From Demetria terragena DSM 11295 (lineage in GTDB: Bacteria > Actinomycetota > Actinomycetes > Actinomycetales > Dermatophilaceae): 64,000 bases of DNA. The stretch is from NCBI RefSeq assembly GCF_000376825.1, contig NZ_AQXW01000004.1, forward strand, positions 186,001 to 250,000, given 5' to 3'. Numbering within the stretch: position 1 is the stretch's first letter; each line of letters starts with the position of its first letter. Position numbers and translations under genes: made by a program. The notes under the pieces are model-generated. The model saw nothing but the letters and a program-made list of their open reading frames with translations, did not search any database and had not been told where the DNA came from. Below, in pieces: positions 7,664 through 15,758 of the stretch.

Positions 7664-8947
7664 ATGAAGGTCGACTGGAACCAACGAGTCCGGGACAGTG
7701 TCGACGAGCAGACCGACGAGATGTTGTCATTTCTCGTCGACCTGGTTCGCATGCCGAGCATCGGCGGGACCGACAACGAAAATGACTGCCAGGCCTACCT
7801 CGCTGACGTCTTCGCGAAAGAGGGCCTCGAGACCGACAACTGGCAAATCCCCGTTGCTGATCTTGAAGCCGAAGAGGCATTTCCTGGCATGGAAGTAGAG
7901 CGCGCGGAGGCGTGGGGCCTGGTGGGCAAGCTCTCCGGATCGGGCGATGGGCGCACCCTGATGCTGAACGGGCACCTGGACGTGGTGCCTGCTGGAGACC
8001 TCACCACGTGGACCGACAAGGACCCTTTCTCGGGACGAGTCAGCGGCGGGAACATCCTCGGGCGGGGCACGTGCGACATGAAGGCTGGCCTGGTCGCGGC
8101 GCTCTGGGCAGTGCAAGCGGTCCGACGTGCGGGAGTCCCCCTGCGCGGTGATTTGTTGCTCGCCAGCGTTCAGGGCGAAGAAGACGGCGGGCTTGGCACC
8201 TACGCAACGCTTCGTCGCGGTTGGCGTGCAGACGCCTGCGTGATTCCAGAACCCACGAGCCTCGACCTCGTCCCAGCAGCCGCGGGATCGTTGACGTTCC
8301 GCCTCCGCGTGCCGGGGCACGCTACCCACGCCTCCCGCCGTACAGCAGGAGTCAGCGCGTTGGAGAAGTTTTGGCCTTTGTTCGCCGCTCTGGAAAAACT
8401 TGAGCAGCGCCGCAACGCATCGGTAGATCCGCTGTTCGCGCGGTGGGAGCTCGCCTATCCCATATCGATCGGGGCCGTACGTTGCGGGGATTGGGCATCC
8501 TCGGTACCGGACCTGCTCCTTGCTGAGGGGCGGCTCGGCGTTGCTCTCGGGGAGGACCCGGCTCAGGCCAGAGCTGCCCTCGAGGAAACCGTCGCCGACG
8601 TCTGCAAGGCGGACCCGTGGTTGCGATCCAACCCGGCCACGGTGGAATGGTGGGGTGGCCAATTCGCGTCAGGGCAGCTGGCTGCCGACAGTGATCTGAT
8701 GCCTCGAGTGCGCGAAGCCCACACGAGCGTCACAGATGGCACACCTCAGGAGGCCTGGGGTGCGCCCTACGGCAGCGATCTACGTTTGCTGACCCATTTG
8801 GCTCAGATACCAACCCTTCACTACGGGCCAGGCGATGCCACTCTCGCCCACGGTCCGGACGAATCGGTTCCGGTGGACGAGGTCATCACCTGCGCCCGAG
8901 CGCTTGCCACCCTCGCCCTCGACTACTGCGGCGTGGAAGATCACTGA
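7664..8947 (+). CDS. M20 family deacylase, acetylornithine deacetylase/desuccinylase-like
   Basis: Zinc-dependent amidohydrolase of the ArgE/DapE/ACY1 family. Metal-binding and catalytic motifs are present in order: NGHLDVVPAGD (His and Asp), GRGTCDMKAG (bridging Asp) and QGEEDGG (general-base Glu and Glu ligand). The dimerisation domain has VPGHATHASRR, and YGPGDATLAHGPDE carries the last His ligand. At 427 residues it is normal length. AAGGAG lies 12 bases before the ATG. The next gene is an ornithine cyclodeaminase, so N-acetylornithine is the likeliest substrate, giving ornithine and acetate. Other N-acyl amino acids remain possible. Confidence 0.8.
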   Translation: MKVDWNQRVRDSVDEQTDEMLSFLVDLVRMPSIGGTDNENDCQAYLADVFAKEGLETDNWQIPVADLEAEEAFPGMEVERAEAWGLVGKLSGSGDGRTLMLNGHLDVVPAGDLTTWTDKDPFSGRVSGGNILGRGTCDMKAGLVAALWAVQAVRRAGVPLRGDLLLASVQGEEDGGLGTYATLRRGWRADACVIPEPTSLDLVPAAAGSLTFRLRVPGHATHASRRTAGVSALEKFWPLFAALEKLEQRRNASVDPLFARWELAYPISIGAVRCGDWASSVPDLLLAEGRLGVALGEDPAQARAALEETVADVCKADPWLRSNPATVEWWGGQFASGQLAADSDLMPRVREAHTSVTDGTPQEAWGAPYGSDLRLLTHLAQIPTLHYGPGDATLAHGPDESVPVDEVITCARALATLALDYCGVEDH

Positions 8948-9041
8948 ACGACCCGTATTTACGCTGAACGACAGATCGAACTGAAATTCGGGAGTCGGTC
9001 TCCCCCTTCCCCGAGTCCATAAAAAACGAAGGAGCCCAACA

Positions 9042-10070
9042 ATGACTATGTTCGTCGGAGTCTCCGACATGGCCCACTGGATCCGCACCGTTGGTCCAGA
9101 GGTCATCATTGACCAAATGTCTCATGAGATCGAGGCAGATTTTAAGCGCTGGCGAAGCTTCGATCTGGTGCCAAGGTTGGCGAGTCACACGCCGATCGGC
9201 GTCATCGAACTAATGCCCACTAGTGACGGCACTAGTTACGCCTTCAAGTACGTCAATGGTCATCCGTCCAATCCTGCACGAGGTTTTCAGACGGTTACCG
9301 CATTCGGCGCGCTTGCCGACGCGGATAATGGTTATCCGGTCCTGCTTGCCGAGATGACGCTCTTGACCGCCGTCCGCACGGCCGCAACGTCTGCGATGGT
9401 GTCCCGGCTTCTTGCACGTCCAGACTCTCGCCGCATGGCTTTGATCGGCGCGGGGAGTCAAGCGGAGTTCCAGGCACTCGGCCACCGAGCCGCGTTGGGT
9501 ATCAATCAGATCGCAATTTGGGATACAGACCCCGACGCAGCTCGCAAAGCGGAGCGCAATCTTCTTGGCCTCGGTTTCGAGGTGCACGTGGCTGATAGTG
9601 CACATGCGGCCGTCGCTGGCAGCGATGTGGTGACAACGTGCACTGCTGACAAGATTCAGGCCACCGTGCTATACGACGCGTGGGTCGAGCCAGGAATGCA
9701 TCTCAACGCGATCGGCGGAGATTGCCCAGGTAAAACCGAACTTGAAACAGTAATCCTCGACCGGGGTCCCGTGTTTGTCGAGCACACCCCACAGACCAGG
9801 ATCGAGGGTGAAATCCAACACCGCGACGGCGAGTTTCCCGTAATCGAACTTTGGCGCGTCATTTTGAATGAACAGCATGGTCGTGAGACACCCGAGCAGG
9901 TCACGATCTTCGATTCGGTCGGCTTCGCGATTGAAGATTTCTCTGCGCTTCGGTACCTCCACGCCAGTGTCCGCGCCAACGGGACGTACACGGACATCGA
10001 TCTCGTCGCAGAGCCGGAGGACCCTAAGGATCTCTTCGGCATGGTCGGTGCGCCTGTGCCTGCGTTATAG
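9042..10070 (+). CDS. Ornithine cyclodeaminase family protein
   Basis: NAD-dependent enzyme of the ornithine cyclodeaminase/mu-crystallin family; the typical reaction turns L-ornithine into L-proline plus ammonia. The Rossmann domain has MALIGAGSQAEFQALGH (residues about 133-150), and the substrate domain has YAFKYVNGHPSNPARG with the catalytic-site Lys, and LNAIGGDCPGKTEL. At 342 residues it fits the family. A perfect AAGGAG precedes the ATG by 8 bases. It follows the M20 deacylase by 94 bases on the same strand and probably shares its transcript. Alanine dehydrogenase-like or other imino-acid activity cannot be excluded. Confidence 0.85.
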   Translation: MTMFVGVSDMAHWIRTVGPEVIIDQMSHEIEADFKRWRSFDLVPRLASHTPIGVIELMPTSDGTSYAFKYVNGHPSNPARGFQTVTAFGALADADNGYPVLLAEMTLLTAVRTAATSAMVSRLLARPDSRRMALIGAGSQAEFQALGHRAALGINQIAIWDTDPDAARKAERNLLGLGFEVHVADSAHAAVAGSDVVTTCTADKIQATVLYDAWVEPGMHLNAIGGDCPGKTELETVILDRGPVFVEHTPQTRIEGEIQHRDGEFPVIELWRVILNEQHGRETPEQVTIFDSVGFAIEDFSALRYLHASVRANGTYTDIDLVAEPEDPKDLFGMVGAPVPAL

Positions 10071-10185
10071 CCACGTCGCCGCCAAGCGCGGCCACTCCCC
10101 CACAACGTTGGGATTTGGCCCTTTCGCCGAAGATGCGGTCGGGCCAGAACAGCAACGCCCCATCACGCTGCAGCGATCAGCCAAG

Positions 10186-10604
10186 TCAGCGCATCCGCGC
10201 CAGAAAGCTCTGCCATCCCTCGACGTGCGAGTCCGCCTCGAGTCGCTCGTCGGCGTGTCGCCGTACGGCCCGTGTCTGACCGTGAGCGTCGTGCCCCCGG
10301 GGCTCGCCACCTTCGCAGTTACGTCCACGCGGCGCTCAGGCTCATTGGGGCGACCCCACGTCCAACTAAACGCAAGCGCCTGAGACTCCAGGAGGAGAAT
10401 CCTCCCGTTCATCGTTTGACCTAATTGTGGGAAGTGCACGGTATATAAGTCTCCCGGGTTAGAGCCGATCGTCAATACACCTCCCCACCATTCTGAAACA
10501 TGCCTTGGCTCGGTGAAACGACGTATGGCATCTTCCGGAGTCAGGTTCGCCAATTCCACCCACAGTTCAACCATGTCGCTAGCCCGGCGGTGGTGAACGT
10601 TCAC
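10186..10604 (-). pseudogene. SRPBCC/AHSA1-family protein with a C-terminal frameshift
   Basis: Starts at GTG 10604 behind a strong AAGGAGGG. The N-terminal part is a typical AHSA1 fold (LTPEDAIRRFTEPRHVSEWW, FSWTWGRPNEPERRVDV, GGTTLTVRHGPYGDT). After about 10255 the original frame becomes atypical and runs on to 10065, into the end of the cyclodeaminase gene. The alternative frame encodes DERLEADSHVEGWQSFLARM and stops at 10186, which is the usual end of this family. A single-base indel near 10250-10262 therefore seems to have broken the last helix. A sequencing error is possible. Confidence 0.6.
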
Positions 10605-10796
10605 ACGTTACCCTCCTTTGGTTGGATTATTTCTAAGTATCCGGCTGTGGCGTTGCGTTTACTCCTCACCCTTTTCATGTACATGACGCTAACGCCACAT
10701 GCTCCGCGGTGCCGCGATATTCAGGATTTCTATGGGCCCGGCTTGGCCCGGGCGTGTGCCGCGCTCGATGTCAGTGCTGCCGCCTACCTTTGAGCC

Positions 10797-11150
10797 ATGC
10801 CTTCACACCACGCGATCAACTACATCGAGATCGGCGTCGCTGACGTCGCTGTGGCCAAGACGTTCTACGGCGATGCCTTCGGCTGGACGTTCACCGACTA
10901 TGGGCCGGAGTACGCCGGAATCCTCAGCCCGGAGGGCGGCGACCGCGAGGTCGGCGGACTGAACGGTCAGGGCGTACGACCGCGCGGCGGGCCGCTCGTG
11001 CTGCTCTGGTCAGCTGACCTGGATGCCTCAGCGGAGGCCGTTGCCGCTGCCGGCGGCGAGGTCAACGAGGGGCCTTACGAATTCCCCGGCGGCCGCCGTT
11101 TTCACTTCATTGACCCCGCGGGCAATGAGCTCGGCGTATGGGGTGCGTAG
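10797..11150 (+). CDS. VOC (glyoxalase/bleomycin-resistance fold) protein
   Basis: Small cytosolic protein of the vicinal-oxygen-chelate superfamily. It starts HAINYIEIGVADVAVAKTFY and contains FGWTFTDYGPEYAGI, and ends FHFIDPAGNELGVWG, the standard paired beta-alpha-beta-beta-beta modules. The 117-residue length is normal. Metal ligand positions vary in this group, so the reaction (lyase, dioxygenase or antibiotic binding) cannot be stated. It stands alone, convergent with the acetyltransferase gene 12 bases downstream. Confidence 0.75.
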   Translation: MPSHHAINYIEIGVADVAVAKTFYGDAFGWTFTDYGPEYAGILSPEGGDREVGGLNGQGVRPRGGPLVLLWSADLDASAEAVAAAGGEVNEGPYEFPGGRRFHFIDPAGNELGVWGA

Positions 11151-11162
11151 GCGGCAGTCGCA

Positions 11163-11759
11163 TCACGCAAGGGTCCGACGTACGACGCGGCGTCGCAATG
11201 TGGGTGAGGCGTAGACGTCATACCCGGCGTCGAGAAAGACCTGCAGCAACCCGACTGACGCCTCGTCCCAGATCACCTTCTTGCCTGGTGCCGGTTCGAT
11301 CGGGTAGCCCTCTAGGACTGATGCGCCGACCTGCTGCCCGTACTCGACGGTGGCCGCTGCGAGTTCGTACATCAGCCCGGTGTTGCGCATTCCTTTACGG
11401 ACGACGAAGCACGTCACCGACCAGATACCGTCGCGCTCAGGTTCCATGCGCATCCAGGGCTGCTTGCGACTCCAGATCCTCGGATAGGTGTCCCGAGGCT
11501 CCACGGCGACCCATCCCGCGGGCTCACCGTCGACGTACCCGATGAGTCCCGATGTCGGACTCGTGGTGCCGCAGGCAGTCTGCTCCCGGAGGGCGGCTTC
11601 GCGCCCATCCTGAGTGCTATCGCGCCAGATCCATCCTGGGACCTTCAGCGCCTGGCAACGGCACTTGCTCGCGCCACCGGCGTCGAAGACGGCCGCGACG
11701 TCTTCAACGGACGCCTCGTTGGCCGGCCGCCAGGAAAACTGCAGGCGCTCAGTGCTCAT
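11163..11759 (-). CDS. GNAT-family N-acetyltransferase
   Basis: Acetyl-CoA-dependent acetyltransferase of unknown acceptor. The fold is recognisable from IGYVDGEPAGWVAVEPR (beta 2-3), WSVTCFVVRKGMRNTGLMYE (beta 4 and the CoA-binding loop, here a weak RxxGxG form) and the C-terminal VGLLQVFLDAGYDVYASPTL. It matches a group of actinobacterial GNAT proteins with a Cys-rich N-terminal segment (SKCRCQALKVPGW). The ATG at 11759 overlaps the stop of a LysE-like remnant in an ATGA arrangement. Confidence 0.7.
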   Translation of the reverse strand: MSTERLQFSWRPANEASVEDVAAVFDAGGASKCRCQALKVPGWIWRDSTQDGREAALREQTACGTTSPTSGLIGYVDGEPAGWVAVEPRDTYPRIWSRKQPWMRMEPERDGIWSVTCFVVRKGMRNTGLMYELAAATVEYGQQVGASVLEGYPIEPAPGKKVIWDEASVGLLQVFLDAGYDVYASPTLRRRVVRRTLA

Positions 11760-11888
11760 CGGGTCTGAACTGCGAGACGTCCGGCAAGCGCGACGAACGT
11801 GCCGGCGAAGACTTTGCGCATCGCGTCAAGGACCCGTGGACGCGCTAAAACCCGATCACGCACTGCGGCCCCGAAGAAGCTCAGGCCC
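11756..11888 (-). pseudogene. LysE/RhtB-type exporter remnant (C-terminal end)
   Basis: The minus-strand frame that ends in TGA at 11756-11758 encodes LGLSFFGAAVRDRVLARP and RVLDAMRKVFAGTFVALAGR followed by LAVQTR. This resembles the last helix and tail of LysE-family amino-acid exporters (LDRVTGAVLVGLGVRLA type). Just upstream another frame reads MSPAFLITALG, which could be another fragment of the same gene. The rest, about 150 residues, is missing. The stop shares ATGA with the acetyltransferase start, suggesting the two genes were once translationally coupled. Confidence 0.4.
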
Positions 11889-12049
11889 AAGCGCCGTGAT
11901 CAGGAAGGCAGGCGACATGCCACTCAGCGTATGCGGGGCGTGGGCCCCACGCATCGTTTCCGCCCACCGCGGCCCAGGTCGGCCATATGCGTGACTTCGA
12001 CCACAAGGTCGGCTCTTGGCTTGGATAGACACCCGCTCGCGACCTAACC

Positions 12050-12068
12050 TAAGTAAAGGCTTACCTAA
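12050..12068 (+). promoter_or_regulatory. IdeR/DtxR-type iron box upstream of fprA
   Basis: TAAGTAAAGGCTTACCTAA matches 14 of 19 positions of the IdeR consensus TTAGGTTAGGCTAACCTAA, with the core AGGC..ACCTAA intact. It ends 20 bases before the GTG start of the ferredoxin reductase gene, where it could block transcription when iron is plentiful. A second ACCTAA half-site lies just to the left (about 12043). Confidence 0.6.
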
Positions 12069-12088
12069 CTTAGCGCGAAGGAGATGCA

Positions 12089-13435
12089 GTGCGTGACCTG
12101 CGAGTGGCGGTTATTGGAGCGGGGCCGGCAGGGATCTACGCCGCCGACATCCTGACCAAGGAGCACGAGGGAGCCTCGGTGGACATCATCGAACGTCTAC
12201 CCGCTCCGTTCGGGCTTGTCCGCTACGGCGTTGCCCCGGATCACCCGCGCATCAAAGAGATCATCAAGGCACTCAACCGAGTGATGGGACGGGAGCGCAT
12301 CCGCTTCCTTGGCAATGTCGAGTACGGCACCGACCTCAAGTTGGATGACCTGCGCCGCCACTATGACGCCGTCATCTTCGCAACGGGGGCGATGGCTGAC
12401 CGCGCATTGGACATTCCCGGCGTCGAATTGCCGGGCAGTCACGGGGCGGCAGACTTCGTGAGTTGGTACGCAGGCCACCCGGATGTCCCGCGCGACTGGC
12501 CTCTCGATGCACGCGAGGTCGCCATCGTCGGCGCCGGGAACGTCGCCCTGGATGTCGCGCGCATGCTCGCCAAGCCGGCGGATGAGCAGCTCACCACTGA
12601 AGTCGCCGACAACGTATATCAGGGCCTAAAAGCCAACCAGGCCACCGATGTTCACGTGTTCGCGCGGCGCGGACCCGCCCAGATCAAGTTCACGCCGATG
12701 GAGTTGCGCGAACTCTCCCACTCCCCCTCGGTCGACGTTATCGTCCACCCCGAGGGCTTCGACATCGACGAGGCGAGCCAGAAGGCCATCAGCCGCAACA
12801 AGGGCACTCGGCTTGTCGTCGACACCCTGCTCAAGTACCTCGAGGCAGAGCCGACGGGCGCTGAACACCGGATCCACATCCACCTCTGTCAGTCGCCAGT
12901 GAGCGTCCTTGGCAATGACCGAGTCGAAGGCATCCGTACGGAGCGGACTGAGCTTCAAGGCGATGGGACCGTTCGCGGCACAGGCGAATTCATCGACACA
13001 CCGGTACAGGCGATCTACCGAGCCGTCGGCTACCTCTCGTCCCATTTGCCGGGCTTGCCGTTCGATCATCACGCCGGAGTGATGGGCAATGACGCTGGGC
13101 GCGTACTCGACCTGGATGGCGCTCAGATCCCCGGCGTATATGTCACCGGGTGGATCAAGCGCGGCCCAGTCGGACTGATCGGCCACACCAAGTCCGATGC
13201 TGCCGAGACGATCGCGAACCTGCTCGCTGATGTCGCCAACCTCCGGCGGCCCGAGATTGAGGACCCCGACGCGATTCTCGAACACCTCGCCGGTCGCCAG
13301 ATCACAGTCATCGATGCGGACGGGTGGGGCCGACTCGATGCCTACGAGCGAGAGATCGGCGAACAACAGGGTCGCGAACGCATCAAGGTCATCCCGCGAG
13401 AGGACATGGTGCGCGCTTCGACGCATCGGGATTGA
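12089..13435 (+). CDS. fprA: FprA-type ferredoxin/adrenodoxin-like NADP+ reductase
   Basis: Flavoprotein that moves electrons between NADPH and ferredoxin (adrenodoxin-reductase family). The FAD-binding site is VAVIGAGPAGIYAADIL at residues about 6-22, followed by PFGLVRYGVAPDHPRIK, typical of this family. The NADP-binding site is VAIVGAGNVALDVARML at about 150-166, followed by FARRGPAQIKFTP. The C-terminal VYVTGWIKRGPVGLIGHTK closes the active site. At 448 residues it is normal. GTG at 12089 has AAGGAG 5 bases upstream. An IdeR-type box lies in its promoter, so expression probably rises on iron starvation. Confidence 0.9.
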   Translation: MRDLRVAVIGAGPAGIYAADILTKEHEGASVDIIERLPAPFGLVRYGVAPDHPRIKEIIKALNRVMGRERIRFLGNVEYGTDLKLDDLRRHYDAVIFATGAMADRALDIPGVELPGSHGAADFVSWYAGHPDVPRDWPLDAREVAIVGAGNVALDVARMLAKPADEQLTTEVADNVYQGLKANQATDVHVFARRGPAQIKFTPMELRELSHSPSVDVIVHPEGFDIDEASQKAISRNKGTRLVVDTLLKYLEAEPTGAEHRIHIHLCQSPVSVLGNDRVEGIRTERTELQGDGTVRGTGEFIDTPVQAIYRAVGYLSSHLPGLPFDHHAGVMGNDAGRVLDLDGAQIPGVYVTGWIKRGPVGLIGHTKSDAAETIANLLADVANLRRPEIEDPDAILEHLAGRQITVIDADGWGRLDAYEREIGEQQGRERIKVIPREDMVRASTHRD

Positions 13436-13496
13436 CCGGCCGACGATCGAAGTCGTCTGCTTGCCAACGGTTTTCCACAACCTCCTCCATCCGCAT

Positions 13497-13512
13497 TCGA
13501 ACAGGTGTACGA
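13497..13512 (+). promoter_or_regulatory. SOS (LexA) box upstream of the DUF222-HNH gene
   Basis: TCGAACAGGTGTACGA differs at only two positions from the mycobacterial/actinobacterial LexA consensus TCGAACRYRYGTTCGA. It lies 53 bases before the preferred start of the HNH gene, so the gene is probably induced by DNA damage. Members of the 13E12 family in M. tuberculosis are known to be damage-inducible. Confidence 0.6.
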
Positions 13513-13564
13513 TGTGAGCATCGGGTTGAAGTCCTGATAGGGCGAAAATAGGGGGTGGTTGGGA

Positions 13565-15010
13565 ATGGTCCATGACGCGCACACCGTCGCTGCTGATCTT
13601 GCTCGGGTGTTGCCCGATGTCGCGGCCCTTCCCGAGCATGTTCATCAACTCCACGGCCCAGAGTTAACCTCGCTGGTCCGTGACCTGTTAGCGACGATGC
13701 AACTGTGCGAGGCCGCGGTCATTGCTGCGATCGCGGACGCACTCACCCGCGGTGTGATCAATGAATCCACCGCCGGCAACCCAACACAATGGGTTTCGCG
13801 TCTGGCCGCCGGTGAACCTCCTGGAACTCTCTTAGGCCAGGCTCGGCAGCGATCCGGCCCGCTGACCCCACTCGATGAACCCGACGCGGACACCGCCGCG
13901 ACTGGAGCGGATGTGGCCTCTAGTGGTGAGCAGGGTCCTCGCCCGATCGTGCCGGGTCTGGAACCAGCACACGCCAGCCGGATCGCTACCCTCGCGACCG
14001 CCTGCACCCAACCACGCAACACCGTCCTGGCCGAAGCATTGACCACCGGCAGAGTCGGGACCAGTGCCGCACGGACCGCGCTCCGGGAAATCGACAAAAT
14101 CATGCCACTGCTCCCGTCCGCGAAACGCGATGACGTGTTCGGCCACTTCCTGGCCCTGGACCCAGGTGCCGGGGCCCGCCACATCCGCGAACTCACCACC
14201 CGCGTCATCGCGACCTACGCCGATGAAACGTTCCTACGCGAAGCGGACGAACGGCTGGAATCAGTCGAAACCGTGACCTGGAGTCACCTGCCCCACGGCA
14301 TGACCCGCCTGACCGCTGACCTCACCCCGCTGCACGCCGCACAAGTCCGGCACGCGATCGACGCGCTGTCCGCGCCATCCCCAGGGAACGACTGCTGCGA
14401 CAACGTGCACCACCGCCACACCGGCGAAACAACCGGGACCCCCGATGACCGGACCCCAGCCAAACGCCGCGCGGACGCCCTCATGCTGCTCAGCACCCGC
14501 GCCGCAGAACTCCTCGACACCGACAGCGCCATACCGACCAGCGGCACCACCCGCCTGACCATCACCATCGGATATGACGAACTCGCCGGGACACTCCAAG
14601 GATTCGGCACCACCCACACCGGTCAGGCCCTGGAAGCGCACACCATCCGAGCACTCGCGTGCGACGCCGACATCCTGCCCATGATCCTGGGGTCCGAAAG
14701 CCAACCCCTGGACGTCGGACGAGAACGTCGACTGGTCACACCCGCCCAACGCGCCGCCGTGATCCAACGCGACCGACATTGCACCTTCCCCGGATGCGAT
14801 CGGCCACCCACCTGGTGCCAAGTCCACCACCTCATCCCCTGGCACGCCGGCGGAACAACATCACTGCAGAACTCAGCCCTGCTCTGTCCCCGACACCACA
14901 CCATCGTCCACCGCCACGGATACACCGCGACCAACAACAACACCCACATCACCTGGAACCTCACCCCCGGCCAAATGACCAAAACCACCCGCGACACCCA
15001 CGCCGCCTGA
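13565..15010 (+). CDS. DUF222 / HNH endonuclease (13E12 repeat family)
   Basis: Two-part protein: an N-terminal helical DUF222 domain (residues about 1-340) and a C-terminal HNH nuclease domain. The nuclease part reads RDRHCTFPGCDRPPTWCQVH, HLIPWHAGG, LLCPRHHTIVHRHGY: zinc-knuckle cysteines, the HH pair and the final H are present, so it should be active. ATG at 13565 follows AGGGGG; an in-frame TTG at 13559 is less likely. The gene carries an SOS-type box and is bracketed by a 10-bp direct repeat. The biological role of the family is not settled; nicking or DNA-repair roles have been proposed. Confidence 0.85.
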   Translation: MVHDAHTVAADLARVLPDVAALPEHVHQLHGPELTSLVRDLLATMQLCEAAVIAAIADALTRGVINESTAGNPTQWVSRLAAGEPPGTLLGQARQRSGPLTPLDEPDADTAATGADVASSGEQGPRPIVPGLEPAHASRIATLATACTQPRNTVLAEALTTGRVGTSAARTALREIDKIMPLLPSAKRDDVFGHFLALDPGAGARHIRELTTRVIATYADETFLREADERLESVETVTWSHLPHGMTRLTADLTPLHAAQVRHAIDALSAPSPGNDCCDNVHHRHTGETTGTPDDRTPAKRRADALMLLSTRAAELLDTDSAIPTSGTTRLTITIGYDELAGTLQGFGTTHTGQALEAHTIRALACDADILPMILGSESQPLDVGRERRLVTPAQRAAVIQRDRHCTFPGCDRPPTWCQVHHLIPWHAGGTTSLQNSALLCPRHHTIVHRHGYTATNNNTHITWNLTPGQMTKTTRDTHAA

Positions 15011-15036
15011 CAGTCGTCTGCAACGTCGGTCGAGAA

Positions 15037-15216
15037 TCAGCGCTTGGTCAGCACGAAAAATAGGAAGCAGAGAACGGCCTCCTTTTTTCGAAGATCTGGC
15101 GGCAACAACTCCGGCGGAGTATCCGGCGCGTATGGCGGGTCACTGATCACCGAGATATCGAAACCTGCACGGGTGAACTCATCGCTCATCAGACTCAATG
15201 GTCGGTGGTAGCGCGA
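15037..15216 (-). pseudogene. Class I SAM-dependent methyltransferase remnant (C-terminal end)
   Basis: Between a stop at 15217-15219 and the stop at 15037 the frame reads SRYHRPLSLMSDEFTRAGFD, ISVISDPPYAPDTPPELLPP and DLRKKEAVLCFLFFVLTKR. This is the usual end of type-11-like methyltransferases (RPLS..., GF.I..I.EP.P, FLFFVL). The SAM-binding domain is missing: the 85 bases between this fragment and the Nudix gene do not encode it. It is a relic next to the right end of the HNH unit, so the loss may be linked to that element. Confidence 0.6.
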
Positions 15217-15301
15217 TCAACCTCCGACCGCCGGGTCGCAATGTGCGGTTCAACTCTCCTTGGGCATGCGGCGATTCTCCTCGCTCGGGGGTCGGGCCGA
15301 A

Positions 15302-15715
15302 TCAGGGATCATTCGGCGAGTTCGGGTCCAGAAGCGCATGCAACGACCTGAGGTAATTCGGATCAGCAAGGACCAGCGCGTCGAGCTCCTCGCGTCGGAA
15401 CCAGCGCAGGTCGTCATGCTCGTCGGGCTCTTGGTTGGTCGGCTCGCCTGACCAATCCGTCACGACGAACGCATGCAGGTCGAGGGCAGGGTCTGAGTTC
15501 TCCAACGGCAGGGTCTCAAGGGCCCGAATCTCCACTCCGATCTCCTCTAAGCACTCTCGACGGAGGGCGTCCTCGACGGACTCCCCCGCCTCGACGTGAC
15601 CTCCAATCAGGTCCCAGCAATTCGGGTAGTTATCGCGGTCAGGATGCCTGTGCCCCAACAGGATTCGCCCGTCGCGAATCAACACTGCGGCGGCGATGCG
15701 GTGCGGTGGCGTCAT
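15302..15715 (-). CDS. Nudix hydrolase
   Basis: Mg-dependent pyrophosphohydrolase of nucleoside diphosphates linked to X. A complete Nudix box is present: GHVEAGESVEDALRRECLEE followed by IGV, at residues about 39-61, with the REXXEE metal ligands. The 137-residue length and the preceding HPDRDNYPNCWDLIGG resemble MutT-like house-cleaning enzymes and 8-oxo-dGTP-type hydrolases. Substrate unknown. It is divergent from the S66 peptidase gene, with 43 bases between the starts. Confidence 0.85.
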   Translation of the reverse strand: MTPPHRIAAAVLIRDGRILLGHRHPDRDNYPNCWDLIGGHVEAGESVEDALRRECLEEIGVEIRALETLPLENSDPALDLHAFVVTDWSGEPTNQEPDEHDDLRWFRREELDALVLADPNYLRSLHALLDPNSPNDP

Positions 15716-15758
15716 GTATCCCTCAAACAGTCCTCAGACAGGATCCTAGAATCGCTTC

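Larger units (their letters stand above)
13451..15021 (+). mobile_element. Possible DUF222-HNH mobile unit flanked by a 10-bp direct repeat
   Basis: AGTCGTCTGC occurs at 13451-13460 and again at 15012-15021, exactly bracketing the SOS-type box and the DUF222-HNH gene. A remnant of a methyltransferase gene begins 16 bases after the right copy. Genes of this family (13E12 repeats of M. tuberculosis) are multi-copy and thought to be mobile. The repeat could be a target duplication; a chance match of 10 bases is also possible. Confidence 0.3.

Noticed and set aside
12626-13654. 342-codon minus-strand frame opposite fprA
   Set aside because: Runs against a clear FprA gene and across two other genes; no family resemblance.
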